Shown piece by piece: positions 1 to 5,591 of a DNA stretch of 5,591 nt. Origin of the DNA: Blastocatellia bacterium. Its GTDB lineage: Bacteria > Acidobacteriota > Blastocatellia > Chloracidobacteriales > JADJPF01. Every line of letters starts with the position of its first letter. The first letter of the stretch is position 1. Under the pieces are notes generated by a model that saw nothing but the letters and a program-made list of their open reading frames with translations, searched no databases and was not told the DNA's origin. A program made the position numbers and the translations under genes. The stretch covers positions 1 to 5,591 of the forward strand of contig JAHFUF010000386.1 of assembly GCA_023265235.1 (NCBI GenBank), given 5' to 3'.

Positions 1-212
1 TCAACCCTCTTTTCTTTTAATATTTTCCTTACGTATTTACCGCTTCGCAAAAACTATTTCTCTTCTTTTGCCTCAAACCCTCTTTTCATTAGCCTTTTTT
101 AACTGACCGGGAATTGCTGACTACAAAGTTTATTTGCTAAATACAACTGTTTTCTTAGTCTTAGCAATTAACAAGCTGGCTAGAAAAATCAAGTTTATAT
201 AAAAAGTGTTTC

Positions 213-240
213 AATAAAGCTGAATAAAGCTGAAAAGCTG
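213..240. repeat. Short tandem repeat, unit AATAAAGCTG
   Basis: The unit AATAAAGCTG occurs at 213-222 and again immediately at 223-232. A shortened third copy, AAAAGCTG, follows at 233-240. It lies about 30 bases left of the large palindrome and has no visible coding role. It could be simple replication slippage. Confidence 0.7.
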
Positions 241-270
241 TTTATTAGACATTATCGGTAATAACAAAAT

Positions 271-338
271 GTAGGGGCGAACTGTTCGCCCTTCTTAAAC
301 ATTAGACAAAGAGGGCGAACACATAGGTTCGCCCCTAC
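271..338. repeat. GC-rich palindromic intergenic repeat (REP/MITE-like)
   Basis: This 68-base element stands out by its GC content in AT-rich surroundings. The outer arms GTAGGGGCGAAC (271-282) and GTTCGCCCCTAC (327-338) are perfect 12-base inverted repeats. Inside them TGTTCGCCCT (283-292) and AGGGCGAACA (312-321) are perfect 10-base inverted repeats. The same sequence can also fold as two separate hairpins: GGGCGAAC at 275-282 with GTTCGCCC at 284-291, and GGGCGAAC at 313-320 with GTTCGCCC at 327-334 around a six-base loop. This architecture, with no ORF, fits a palindromic dispersed repeat of the kind mobilised by a transposase acting in trans. Similar 'GTAGGGGCGAAC' repeats are, as I recall, scattered through intergenic DNA of several phyla. 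Copy number in this genome cannot be seen here. A terminator role is possible, but no T-tract directly follows the stem. Confidence 0.75.
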
Positions 339-471
339 TACAAATACCACTTTATAAATAAACATTCTTTACTAATAAAAAAATTAAAGTTATTTTATTG
401 AGCTAATATCAGATGCCTTGATTTTTAGAACTAGTTTCTATTAATATTCATCTGCTATCACGAAAAACTAT

Positions 472-519
472 CCTTGAACTAGTCTCTTTGATTATCTCCT
501 CATATAATCAAATTCAAGG
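472..519 (+). promoter_or_regulatory. Bulged inverted repeat with TATAAT box upstream of the cytochrome gene
   Basis: TTTGATTAT (487-495) and ATAATCAAA (504-512) form a perfect 9-base inverted repeat around an 8-base loop. The pairing resumes outside an 8-base bulge with CCTTGAA (472-478) and TTCAAGG (513-519), so the right arm of 16 bases is fully paired. A consensus TATAAT (503-508) lies across the loop edge and right arm, 55 bases before the ATG at 564. No good -35 sits at 16-18 bases; TTGAAC (474-479) is 23 bases away. The symmetric sequence over a -10 could be an operator for a dimeric regulator or an RNA structure. Both roles are inference. Confidence 0.4.
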
Positions 520-563
520 TACTGTGTAGTGGTTTACATATCTCAAAAAATGGAGTTCACCAG

Positions 564-1679
564 ATGCTAAGGTTAAAACGAGTTGTGTTTCTTTTGGTGC
601 TCTTAAGTGCTATAGCACTTAATTTAAATTTTTTTATTATTGATGCGCAAACAAAAAAAAGTGGTTCACAAAAAGCACCCACTACTAACCCAAACACTGG
701 CCCACAAAAAGGCCCTAAACTAAATCCTCTACCAGTACGTCAGCAAAAAGACCCAAATACAGGAAAATTAATACCTATTGATTATTCTAAATTTGACCAT
801 GCATCACATAGCCCAGATTGTTTAAGTTGTCATATCCCTAACCGTAAACCACCAAAATTTGCTTTTAAACAACCAGTCACGGCCAGTACTCCTTTTACTT
901 TTGATGATAGAACTACTCAATTTCCGCCACATGCAGCTTGTGAAGAATGTCATTCTATTGTGGAGTTCACCCTTGGAGCAAAAGAGTTTTGCTCAATCTG
1001 TCATGAAGAAGACAGAAAGACTGTTTTAGCTAAATTCCCTGAGCAAAGAGATGACCAATTTGGCTTAAAATTCCCACACGATATACATGTTGGAATTAAA
1101 TCTACAAGTTACAATGTTGGTCCAAAACTGCCAGAACTCACTGACGAAGAAAAACAAATTCAAGCTGTTGCAACCTCCTCAGGCTGTAGTGAGTGTCATG
1201 TAAAAGAAGGCAAAGACAAAAAAGAAGAAAACTTCTTCCTTCCTTATCACCCAGAATGTGCTCGTTGTCATAGCGAAGTACCTAAAGACCCAGCAGCCAA
1301 AGATGATCCAAAATTCAAGGTTAAAAACGAAAAACCTTTTATGCGCGAATGCTTAGATTGTCATAAACCTTTTATGGCTGAGCGTCCTTTGGTTAGTGGC
1401 ATAATTTTACAGCTACCTCCAGGAATCTTTTTTACTCATGGAAAAACTCATGAAGAAGATGTACGTGATAAAGCAACTAAAAAGGAAAAAGGTAAATACC
1501 CTTCTTTAGATTGTAAATTCTGTCATAAAGATGCGGCTAAATCTAAAAGAATCCAAGATATAATTGTACCATCAGCAAAAGAATCTTGTTTACCTTGTCA
1601 TAATGATGGTAAAGGCGAATACAAAGGAAAAGAAGAAGGTCATAAACTCACTATTGGCGAAACTACTAATCTAAGGTGA
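564..1679 (+). CDS. Exported octaheme c-type cytochrome (multiheme CXXCH protein)
   Basis: This 371-residue protein is predicted to be secreted and to carry covalently bound hemes, so it probably moves electrons in the periplasm or at the cell surface. The start is supported by GGAG at 552-555, eight bases before the ATG, and by a signal peptide: basic MLRLKR, hydrophobic residues 7-26, and a likely cleavage after Ala28 (IDA|QT). A Lys/Pro/Thr-rich linker of about 45 residues follows. Eight CXXCH motifs begin at Cys86, 126, 143, 208, 232, 263, 317 and 342. Extra histidines (H79, H82, H123, H172, H175, H229, H292, H296) sit ahead of the motifs and could be second axial ligands, as in the cytochrome c3/c7 style. 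There is no recognisable enzyme domain and none of the signature features I know for nitrite, hydroxylamine or tetrathionate octaheme reductases, so the redox partner is unknown. It appears to be a single-gene unit ending in a weak hairpin. The multiheme cytochrome call is secure; the physiological role is not. Confidence 0.9.
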   Translation: MLRLKRVVFLLVLLSAIALNLNFFIIDAQTKKSGSQKAPTTNPNTGPQKGPKLNPLPVRQQKDPNTGKLIPIDYSKFDHASHSPDCLSCHIPNRKPPKFAFKQPVTASTPFTFDDRTTQFPPHAACEECHSIVEFTLGAKEFCSICHEEDRKTVLAKFPEQRDDQFGLKFPHDIHVGIKSTSYNVGPKLPELTDEEKQIQAVATSSGCSECHVKEGKDKKEENFFLPYHPECARCHSEVPKDPAAKDDPKFKVKNEKPFMRECLDCHKPFMAERPLVSGIILQLPPGIFFTHGKTHEEDVRDKATKKEKGKYPSLDCKFCHKDAAKSKRIQDIIVPSAKESCLPCHNDGKGEYKGKEEGHKLTIGETTNLR

Positions 1680-1680
1680 T

Positions 1681-1710
1681 AAACTAGTAAAAATCTAGTT
1701 TGTGATTTTT
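1681..1710 (+). terminator. Weak hairpin plus T-run after the cytochrome gene
   Basis: AAACTAG (1681-1687) and CTAGTTT (1695-1701) form a perfect 7-base stem around a 7-base loop, starting two bases after the TGA. A run of five T follows at 1706-1710. The stem has only two G-C pairs and the T-run is offset by four bases, so termination would be inefficient. It also overlaps the candidate promoter of the next gene. Confidence 0.35.
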
Positions 1711-1736
1711 GAAATGTACTGTTAAAATGTTATAAA
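1709..1736 (+). promoter_or_regulatory. Sigma70-like promoter candidate for the cyclase gene
   Basis: TTGAAA (1709-1714) and TATAAA (1731-1736) are each one base off consensus and are separated by 16 bases. Transcription would begin near 1743, giving a leader of about 37 bases to the ATG at 1780. An alternative overlapping pair, TTGTGA (1700-1705) and TAAAAT (1723-1728) with 17-base spacing, is weaker. A promoter here would make the cyclase independent of the cytochrome gene. In DNA this AT-rich, chance matches are common. Confidence 0.45.
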
Positions 1737-1779
1737 TAACTAATCAAGGCCTTTAGCTACTTTAATTTAGAGGCAATTT

Positions 1780-3441
1780 ATGAAGGCAAAATTACAAATA
1801 AGCTCTACGGTTGGCAGTGAATCGTTTGAGTATGAAATAGTTAAACCAGAAACAAAAATCGGACGCTCCCCCCAAAGCAATGATGTTGTCCTTATAGATG
1901 TTCAAATTTCGCGAGAACATTCTATTATTCACCGTCGTGGAGATAGTTTTTTTCTTGCTGATTTACAAAGTGCTAATGGGTGTTTTGTTAATGGAGACCG
2001 TGTTTCTGGCGAACAGGTTTTTACTGAAAGCGATACACTACAAATAGGAAAATATTTACTAAAGCTACAATGTGAAAAAGACAAAGATGCTCCTCCAGTA
2101 GCTAAACCTGCACCAAGTGCTGCTTCTCATACAGTTTTATTACGTGCTCCTGTAAATGCTTCTATGTTGATCCCTAAAATGGATTCAGGAAGAATTTCTG
2201 ATGATAGTAATGCAGATTTGCTTAAAAAAGAATTAGAAGAGTTGCGTAAAAAAGCTGAGGTACTTACCTATATCTACGAATTAGGTAATATGTTTAATTC
2301 TGTTTTTGCTTTAGAAGATATTTTTGAAAAAATGTCTGAAATGCTTTTTCGTGTTACTCCTGCTGAGCGTTGTATAGTTCAACTTAAAGATAATATTACT
2401 GGAGAATTGACAGTTAAAGCGGTTAAGTTTCGTTCGCAAAAAGACAACCAAGATAAACATATTACTCCACCTAGAGCTATTGTTCAGCAAGTAATGCAAG
2501 AACAAGCAGCACTACTTTTACTAGACGCCCAAGACGCCAATAAAGGCGGAGCTACTGCCATTATTCAAGGTGTTCAATCAGTCATATGCGCTCCTTTAAT
2601 AGTAGGTGGTCAACCTATTGGGGTACTATATGTAGATAATCGTAAAAAGACTACAGGTTTTGAAATCCCTAAGGTGTTTGGCTCTGAAGACCTAGACTTA
2701 TTAAGTGCAATCGCTTCACAAACCTCTATGGCACTTGATAACTCTAATGCCCACAACCGTTTAATGAAAGAAGCCCTAGCTCGTGAGGCTTATGGGCGGT
2801 TTTTACCAGATAGTATTGTTAGCAAAATCTTAGAATCTCCTGAATCCCTTAAATTAGGTGGTACCAATGTAGAAGCTACAATTTTATTTGCTGATGTTCG
2901 TGGTTTTACCCCTTTATCAGAAAAATTAAAGCCTGAAGAAATTGTAGAACTCCTTAATGAGTACTTCACTAATATGACTGACATAATTTTTTCGCATCAA
3001 GGCATGTTAGACAAATACATGGGAGATGGTCTTATGGCACTATTTGGTGTTGCTTATGGCGATCAAGAAGTAAAAGAAAATGCAGCAGTAAACGCAGCTA
3101 GAGCCGCCATAGATATGCAAAGTCGAATGGTAGATTTAAGAAAGAAATTTTATGAACAGTTTGGCCATGAAATAAATATTGGGATTGGGATTAATACAGG
3201 TGTAATAACTGTAGGTTTTATTGGTTCAAACCGTCGTATGGAATACACTGGAATAGGCGATCCTGTAAACCTAGCAGCTAGATTAGAATCAAATTCTAAA
3301 AACTCTACCACGCAAATCTTAATAAGTGCTGCTACTTATGAAAAAATTAAAGATAAAATTCCTACTAGGCGATTAGCTCCAATTGAAGTAAAAGGCAAAA
3401 GCGAGCCTCAAGAAGTTTATGAGGTAGTTTGGGCAGAATAG
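1780..3441 (+). CDS. FHA-GAF-class III adenylate cyclase signalling protein
   Basis: This is a 553-residue cytoplasmic signalling enzyme predicted to make cyclic AMP from ATP. The start has AGAGG at 1769-1773, six bases upstream. An N-terminal FHA domain (about 5-97) shows GRS (28-30), SREH (44-47), NG (66-67) and NG (71-72), the residues expected for phosphothreonine binding. A variable linker and a short coiled coil (about 143-165) lead to a GAF domain (about 170-320) with the typical core APLIVGGQPIGVLYVDN (271-287). The catalytic domain (about 362-553) has both metal aspartates (D372 in FADVRGFT, D416 in MGDG), the adenine-specifying K412 and D494, and the transition-state N497 and R501. 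All key residues are therefore present and ATP is favoured over GTP. No membrane segment is visible. By family analogy, a phosphorylated partner read by FHA and a small ligand or dimer signal read by GAF would control activity; neither is identified here. Domain calls are firm, the signal is unknown. Confidence 0.93.
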   Translation: MKAKLQISSTVGSESFEYEIVKPETKIGRSPQSNDVVLIDVQISREHSIIHRRGDSFFLADLQSANGCFVNGDRVSGEQVFTESDTLQIGKYLLKLQCEKDKDAPPVAKPAPSAASHTVLLRAPVNASMLIPKMDSGRISDDSNADLLKKELEELRKKAEVLTYIYELGNMFNSVFALEDIFEKMSEMLFRVTPAERCIVQLKDNITGELTVKAVKFRSQKDNQDKHITPPRAIVQQVMQEQAALLLLDAQDANKGGATAIIQGVQSVICAPLIVGGQPIGVLYVDNRKKTTGFEIPKVFGSEDLDLLSAIASQTSMALDNSNAHNRLMKEALAREAYGRFLPDSIVSKILESPESLKLGGTNVEATILFADVRGFTPLSEKLKPEEIVELLNEYFTNMTDIIFSHQGMLDKYMGDGLMALFGVAYGDQEVKENAAVNAARAAIDMQSRMVDLRKKFYEQFGHEINIGIGINTGVITVGFIGSNRRMEYTGIGDPVNLAARLESNSKNSTTQILISAATYEKIKDKIPTRRLAPIEVKGKSEPQEVYEVVWAE

Positions 3442-3487
3442 TTAGAGTAGTTTAAGTTTTATCTTCCGTTATTTATTTGTATCCTTT

Positions 3488-3560
<73 letters not shown>

Positions 3561-3651
3561 TTTCCCGTAACATCTTAATCCTTTCATTACTATAATTTAA
3601 CCCCCTTAACTCTTTTTCTCTATAAGTCTTCTTTTTCATAAATTCTTTGCG

Positions 3652-3696
3652 TTTTCATCCCCTTTTTGCAACCAAAATGGGGATGAAAATGGGGAT
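3652..3696. repeat. Inverted and direct repeat cluster before the integrase
   Basis: TTTTCATCCCC (3652-3662) and GGGGATGAAAA (3679-3689) are perfect 11-base inverted repeats with a 16-base spacer. AAAATGGGGAT occurs twice in direct orientation at 3674-3684 and 3686-3696, a period of 12. The motif ATGGGGAT is thus present twice, with an inverted CATCCCC partner, ending 16 bases before the integrase ATG. This is where arm-type integrase sites, an excisionase or repressor operator, or a stem-loop in the int leader would be expected. Which of these applies cannot be told from sequence alone. Confidence 0.6.
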
Positions 3697-3712
3697 AGCG
3701 ATGGAGGACTAA

Positions 3713-4087
3713 ATGTCTAGAAATAAAAGCGGATCTGTACGTACCAAAGATGGCAAAATATATGCACGAGTTACTTATACTGACGAATTAGGCAAAATAC
3801 GAGAGGTTTGGCGCAAAGCAGAAAACCGCACTGAAGCCAAAGAGCTAATTAAACAAATACTTCATACTCTAGAAGACTGTGGACAAAAAACTATTCAGGC
3901 TGAGTATATGACATTTAAAAACTTAGCTGACTATTTCATTAAAACTTATCTAACCCCTCCAGAATATATCAATGCTCGAAAAATTGCAGGTTTGCGATCT
4001 TATAAAACAGTGCTATTTCAAGTTAAGAGGTTCAACTCTTTGATAGCGCGTAAATTTTCAAGAAAAATACAGAAAATGAAAGCCTAA
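3713..4087 (+). pseudogene. Tyrosine recombinase (integrase), truncated after the N-terminal domains
   Basis: The start is good: GGAGG (3703-3707) lies five bases before the ATG. Residues 1-50 have the beta-strand pattern of an arm-type DNA-binding domain (GSVRTKDGKIYARVTYTDELGK), and residues 66-110 begin the helical core-binding domain (MTFKNLADYF, then TYLTPPEYINARKIAGLRSYKT). At 124 residues it is about a third of a normal integrase. The catalytic domain with the R...HXXR...Y residues is absent, so it cannot recombine DNA. After the TAA, a different frame at 4087-4134 reads NLYELKLSKYKSRKI and then TGA. This resembles the stretch that normally follows (ITYEDLxxYKxxRL), suggesting a frameshift near 4050-4085 followed by deletion of the remainder. 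It sits just downstream of tRNA-Ala, the likely former integration target. Family assignment is from the N-terminal pattern only, without the catalytic signature. Confidence 0.75.
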
Positions 4088-4155
4088 ACCTTTACGAATT
4101 AAAGCTATCAAAATACAAAAGCAGAAAAATTTGAGTACTATATGACTTACTTAGC

Positions 4156-4440
4156 CTATTCTTTTTTCTTATCATCTTCAAGCGTTTCAACTCGTTTAGA
4201 TACAGATCTTAAGCCTTCTATTAGATCTTTCATATTATCAGCAAGTTTTTCTAGTTTATTATCAAATTCTGCTTGATGTTCAATAATAAACTGTATTCTA
4301 TTTTCAGTTAATTTTTCAAATTCAGATTGTCTTTTGGCTGTCTCAAAATGTATATCAAGTATTTGAGACTGTTTAACTGTAAACTCGGCCTGTTGAGTAA
4401 CAATAAATTCCATTAGTTTTTTGAGTTCTTCATTTGTCAT
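4156..4440 (-). CDS. Small coiled-coil protein of unknown function
   Basis: This 94-residue, highly charged, all-helical protein has no signal peptide or membrane segment. It is predicted to be a coiled coil through most of its length, best in residues 35-94, with a Lys/Glu-rich tail. It opens MTNEELKKLMEFIVTQQAEF, a beginning I associate with a loose family of short hypothetical coiled-coil proteins in Acidobacteriota and Cyanobacteria. No function is known to me. The motif FIVTQQAEF (12-20) recurs as FIIEHQAEF (51-59), an internal repeat about 39 residues apart. The start is supported by AAGGA (4451-4455 on the complement), ten bases upstream, and an extended -10 at 4469-4477. It lies between the integrase remnant and the tnpB remnant on the same strand as tnpB, and with its own promoter it is probably transcribed alone. 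It is likely a real gene. Confidence 0.7.
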   Translation of the reverse strand: MTNEELKKLMEFIVTQQAEFTVKQSQILDIHFETAKRQSEFEKLTENRIQFIIEHQAEFDNKLEKLADNMKDLIEGLRSVSKRVETLEDDKKKE

Positions 4441-4468
4441 TTATCTTTTATCCTTCACTTTTTGGGTT

Positions 4469-4477
4469 AGTATAGCA
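4469..4477 (-). promoter_or_regulatory. Extended -10 promoter for the small coiled-coil gene
   Basis: On the minus strand the sequence reads TGC-TATACT, an extended -10 (TGn plus a hexamer one base off TATAAT). Transcription would start near 4462, giving a leader of roughly 22 bases to the ATG at 4440 with AAGGA in between. No convincing -35 is visible, which the extended -10 can compensate for. The spacing to the gene makes this better than a chance match. Confidence 0.45.
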
Positions 4478-4544
4478 CATTTATCTAGTATCGCTCCTTA
4501 GATTCTTGCCAATAGCAACTGTTAGGTTTTTCCTTTTTTCCTTT

Positions 4545-5426
4545 TCACTTTATTTTATTGTACAAGCCCAAGAAGCCGAACAAGAGTTTAACACCACGTT
4601 TAGCAATAACACGAGCCGCATTTAAGTCAGCATTCTCAGTACTGTTACAGGCTTTGCAGACAAACTCAGATTGAGAGAGTCTGTTATCTGGGTGAATGTA
4701 GCCACATTTGGCACATTCCTGAGAGCTAAATTTGGGTTGTACTTTTATAACTAATTTATTTAATTTAATAGCTTTATAGGCTATAAATGTAGCAGTGAGT
4801 CCCCAACAGCTACTAAGTATAGCCTTATTTAGCCCTGCTTTAGCAGAACTTCCATTTGGTAGATAAGTTTTTTCATCTTCACCAAGTTTGGCTTTAGGGC
4901 TAGCTGTCATATTTTTTACTTTTAAGTCTTCTAATACAAATATTTCACTATCACTATTAACCAGATTACGAGTAGTTTTACGAGCAAAGTTTTTACGGAT
5001 GTTTGCCATATGTTCATAGAGGTTTGCTATCTTTTTCTTAGTTTGTTCTCTACGTTTTGAGCAAAGTTTTTGACGAGAAAGTTTTTTCTGATAAAACTTA
5101 AGTCTAGCTTGGCATTTGGCTAAAGCTTGTTTTTCTAGATCTGTAAAGTCAAATTGCTCTGCTTTAGATGACATTAGTGGTACTACTACACCTCTATCTA
5201 AACCATTAGCCTTTTCTATTAAACTAGCCTCATCTAGCTTAGAAAATTCCTCTATTAACTCTTCTTGGCTTTTAAGTACTAGTCCGTTTTCGTAGTTAAA
5301 GCTTACATAATAACTACCATTTTTCTTTGAGATTGTTATGTAGTTTGATTCTAAGAAGTCTCTATGTGCAACAAAATTTAAGTATACTTTGAATGGGTGT
5401 AAAGAGTGATTTTGGGTGGGATGTTG
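4545..5426 (-). pseudogene. TnpB / OrfB of IS200/IS605-type element, N-terminus missing
   Basis: TnpB proteins are RNA-guided DNA nucleases that accompany IS200/IS605 and IS1341-type elements. The open frame from 5426 to the TGA at 4545-4547 encodes 293 residues without any ATG, GTG or TTG before the internal Met at 5174. It includes the beta region ITISKKNGSYYVSF, the RuvC-I motif GLDRGVVVPL (Asp codon 5196-5198), a Lys/Arg-rich helix, RuvC-II VLEDLKVKNM (Glu codon 4929-4931), a CAKC...CKAC zinc finger and RuvC-III NADLNAARVI (Asp codon 4626-4628). The D-E-D triad is therefore intact. About 100 N-terminal residues, including the usual start and the nucleic-acid-binding wedge region, are missing. 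Translation from the Met at 5174 would give 209 residues without the first catalytic Asp. No tnpA is in view, and no clear right-end hairpin or guide-RNA scaffold is recognisable between 4441 and 4544. Best read as a nonfunctional remnant. Confidence 0.85.
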
Positions 5427-5591
5427 CTAGAATTTACTTATTTTGAGTTTTTCTATTCCTCCTTTTTCATATTCTTTCAAATATTTTGTTACTGTATTTA
5501 TGTGTATTCCTGATAGTTGCGCTATTTTTTGATGTGTTTCTCCTTGACTTTTTAACCATATTACTTCCATTTTCTGCTGCACTCTTGGATG
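5427..5591 (-). pseudogene. IS630-type transposase, N-terminal helix-turn-helix fragment
   Basis: Read from the right window edge on the minus strand, 54 codons stay open and end at TAG (5427-5429). The product begins HPRVQQKMEVIWLKSQG and continues with a helix-turn-helix (about residues 19-41, QKIAQLSGIHINTVTKYLKE) and then YEKGGIEKLK. I recognise this as the N-terminal DNA-binding domain of an IS630/Tc1-mariner-like transposase subgroup, in which this segment is followed by a 'NFYxP' stretch and then the DDE catalytic domain. Here the frame stops at the equivalent of that stretch (KISKF, then TAG) and no DDE domain follows. The first residues, perhaps 20-30, lie beyond the window. The fragment is in the same frame as the TnpB remnant downstream. 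Confidence 0.7.

Larger units (their letters stand above)
1..563. other. Intergenic region without a supported gene
   Basis: No reading frame here looks coding on either strand. The minus-strand frame ending at position 1 is broken by stops within about 40 bases. The DNA is AT-rich with pyrimidine-rich patches. A 12-base direct repeat, AACCCTCTTTTC, occurs at 3-14 and 76-87. A 7-base inverted repeat (TTGCTAA at 134-140, TTAGCAA at 161-167) and a near-copy pair of GAACTAGTNTCT (428-439 and 476-487) are also present. The stronger structures (213-240, 271-338, 472-519) are listed separately. The 3' part must contain the promoter and leader of the cytochrome gene that starts at 564. Confidence 0.7.
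3561..5591. mobile_element. Possible end of a decayed tRNA-integrated island
   Basis: Everything right of the tRNA is of mobile type: a truncated tyrosine integrase reading away from the tRNA, a cluster of repeats in front of it, and remnants of two insertion-sequence families. A tRNA followed by an integrase gene is the usual arrangement at one end of an integrated element. I looked for a second copy of the tRNA 3' end inside the window and saw none, so the other boundary lies outside or has been lost. Both the island call and its extent are inference. The small gene at 4156-4440 may be cargo or native. Confidence 0.4.

Noticed and set aside
271..338. CRISPR array suggested by repeated GGGCGAAC/GTTCGCCC
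   Set aside because: The repeats are inverted and unevenly spaced within one palindrome, not regular direct repeats with unique spacers.
551..971. 11-base repeat TGGAGTTCACC at 551-561 (leader) and 961-971 (coding) of the cytochrome gene
   Set aside because: One copy is the ribosome-binding region and the other encodes conserved protein sequence; there is no extended similarity, so coincidence is likelier than a functional pair.
2311..2505. Minus-strand open frame of 64 codons inside the cyclase gene
   Set aside because: It lies wholly within a well-supported gene, has no family resemblance, and its composition is that of a complement of the coding strand.
2790..2984. Minus-strand open frame of 64 codons over the cyclase catalytic domain
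   Set aside because: It is antisense to the conserved FADVRGFT region and has no motif or ribosome-binding site of note.
3568..3596. Promoter with TATAAT (3591-3596) for the integrase
   Set aside because: The -10 is perfect, but no -35 or TG extension is present and the DNA is AT-rich, so support is too thin to list it as a feature.
4441..4544. TnpB guide-RNA scaffold or IS right end downstream of tnpB
   Set aside because: Only a very short TTGC/GCAA hairpin (about 4509-4521) is visible, which is not enough to call an element end or RNA gene.
4545..5174. Treating the 209-residue frame from the Met at 5174 as the real TnpB start
   Set aside because: The RuvC-I motif and the preceding beta region lie upstream in the same open frame, so this Met is internal to the ancestral protein.

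Overview
The window comes from an AT-rich bacterial chromosome. It splits into a left half of ordinary, intact, rightward genes and a right half of decayed mobile-element pieces. The combination suggests a low-GC Acidobacteriota bacterium (perhaps Blastocatellia), but this rests on remembered family resemblance and is tentative. The combination is: a secreted multiheme cytochrome c with eight CXXCH sites, an FHA-GAF-class III cyclase fusion, a tRNA-Ala without an encoded CCA end, and an integrase whose N-terminus resembles proteins I associate with that phylum.

Layout. Positions 1-563 hold no gene I can support. They contain a GC-rich palindromic repeat (271-338), a short tandem repeat (213-240) and a bulged inverted repeat carrying a TATAAT box (472-519). 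Next comes an exported octaheme c-type cytochrome (564-1679). A 100-bp gap with a weak hairpin and a good promoter candidate leads to an FHA-GAF-adenylate cyclase (1780-3441) with a complete set of catalytic residues. tRNA-Ala(CGC) follows at 3488-3560.

From the 3' end of the tRNA rightward the character changes. A tyrosine-recombinase (integrase) gene starts at 3713 behind a cluster of inverted and direct repeats. It is cut off after the core-binding domain and lacks the whole catalytic domain. On the minus strand lie a small coiled-coil protein (4156-4440) with its own extended -10 promoter, and a TnpB (IS200/IS605-type OrfB) remnant (4545-5426). The TnpB remnant keeps its RuvC D-E-D residues and zinc finger but has lost its N-terminus. 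Finally there is the N-terminal helix-turn-helix of an IS630-type transposase (5427-5591, running off the window). The two transposase remnants share one reading frame, separated by a single TAG.

How it fits together. The cytochrome and cyclase are neighbours, but the promoter between them suggests separate transcription units, so no functional link is shown. The tRNA, integrase remnant and IS debris look like the end of an old tRNA-integrated island. I see no convincing undescribed system. The items most worth a second look are the HTH/TnpB same-frame junction, the repeat cluster ahead of the integrase, and the palindromes at 271-338 and 472-519.
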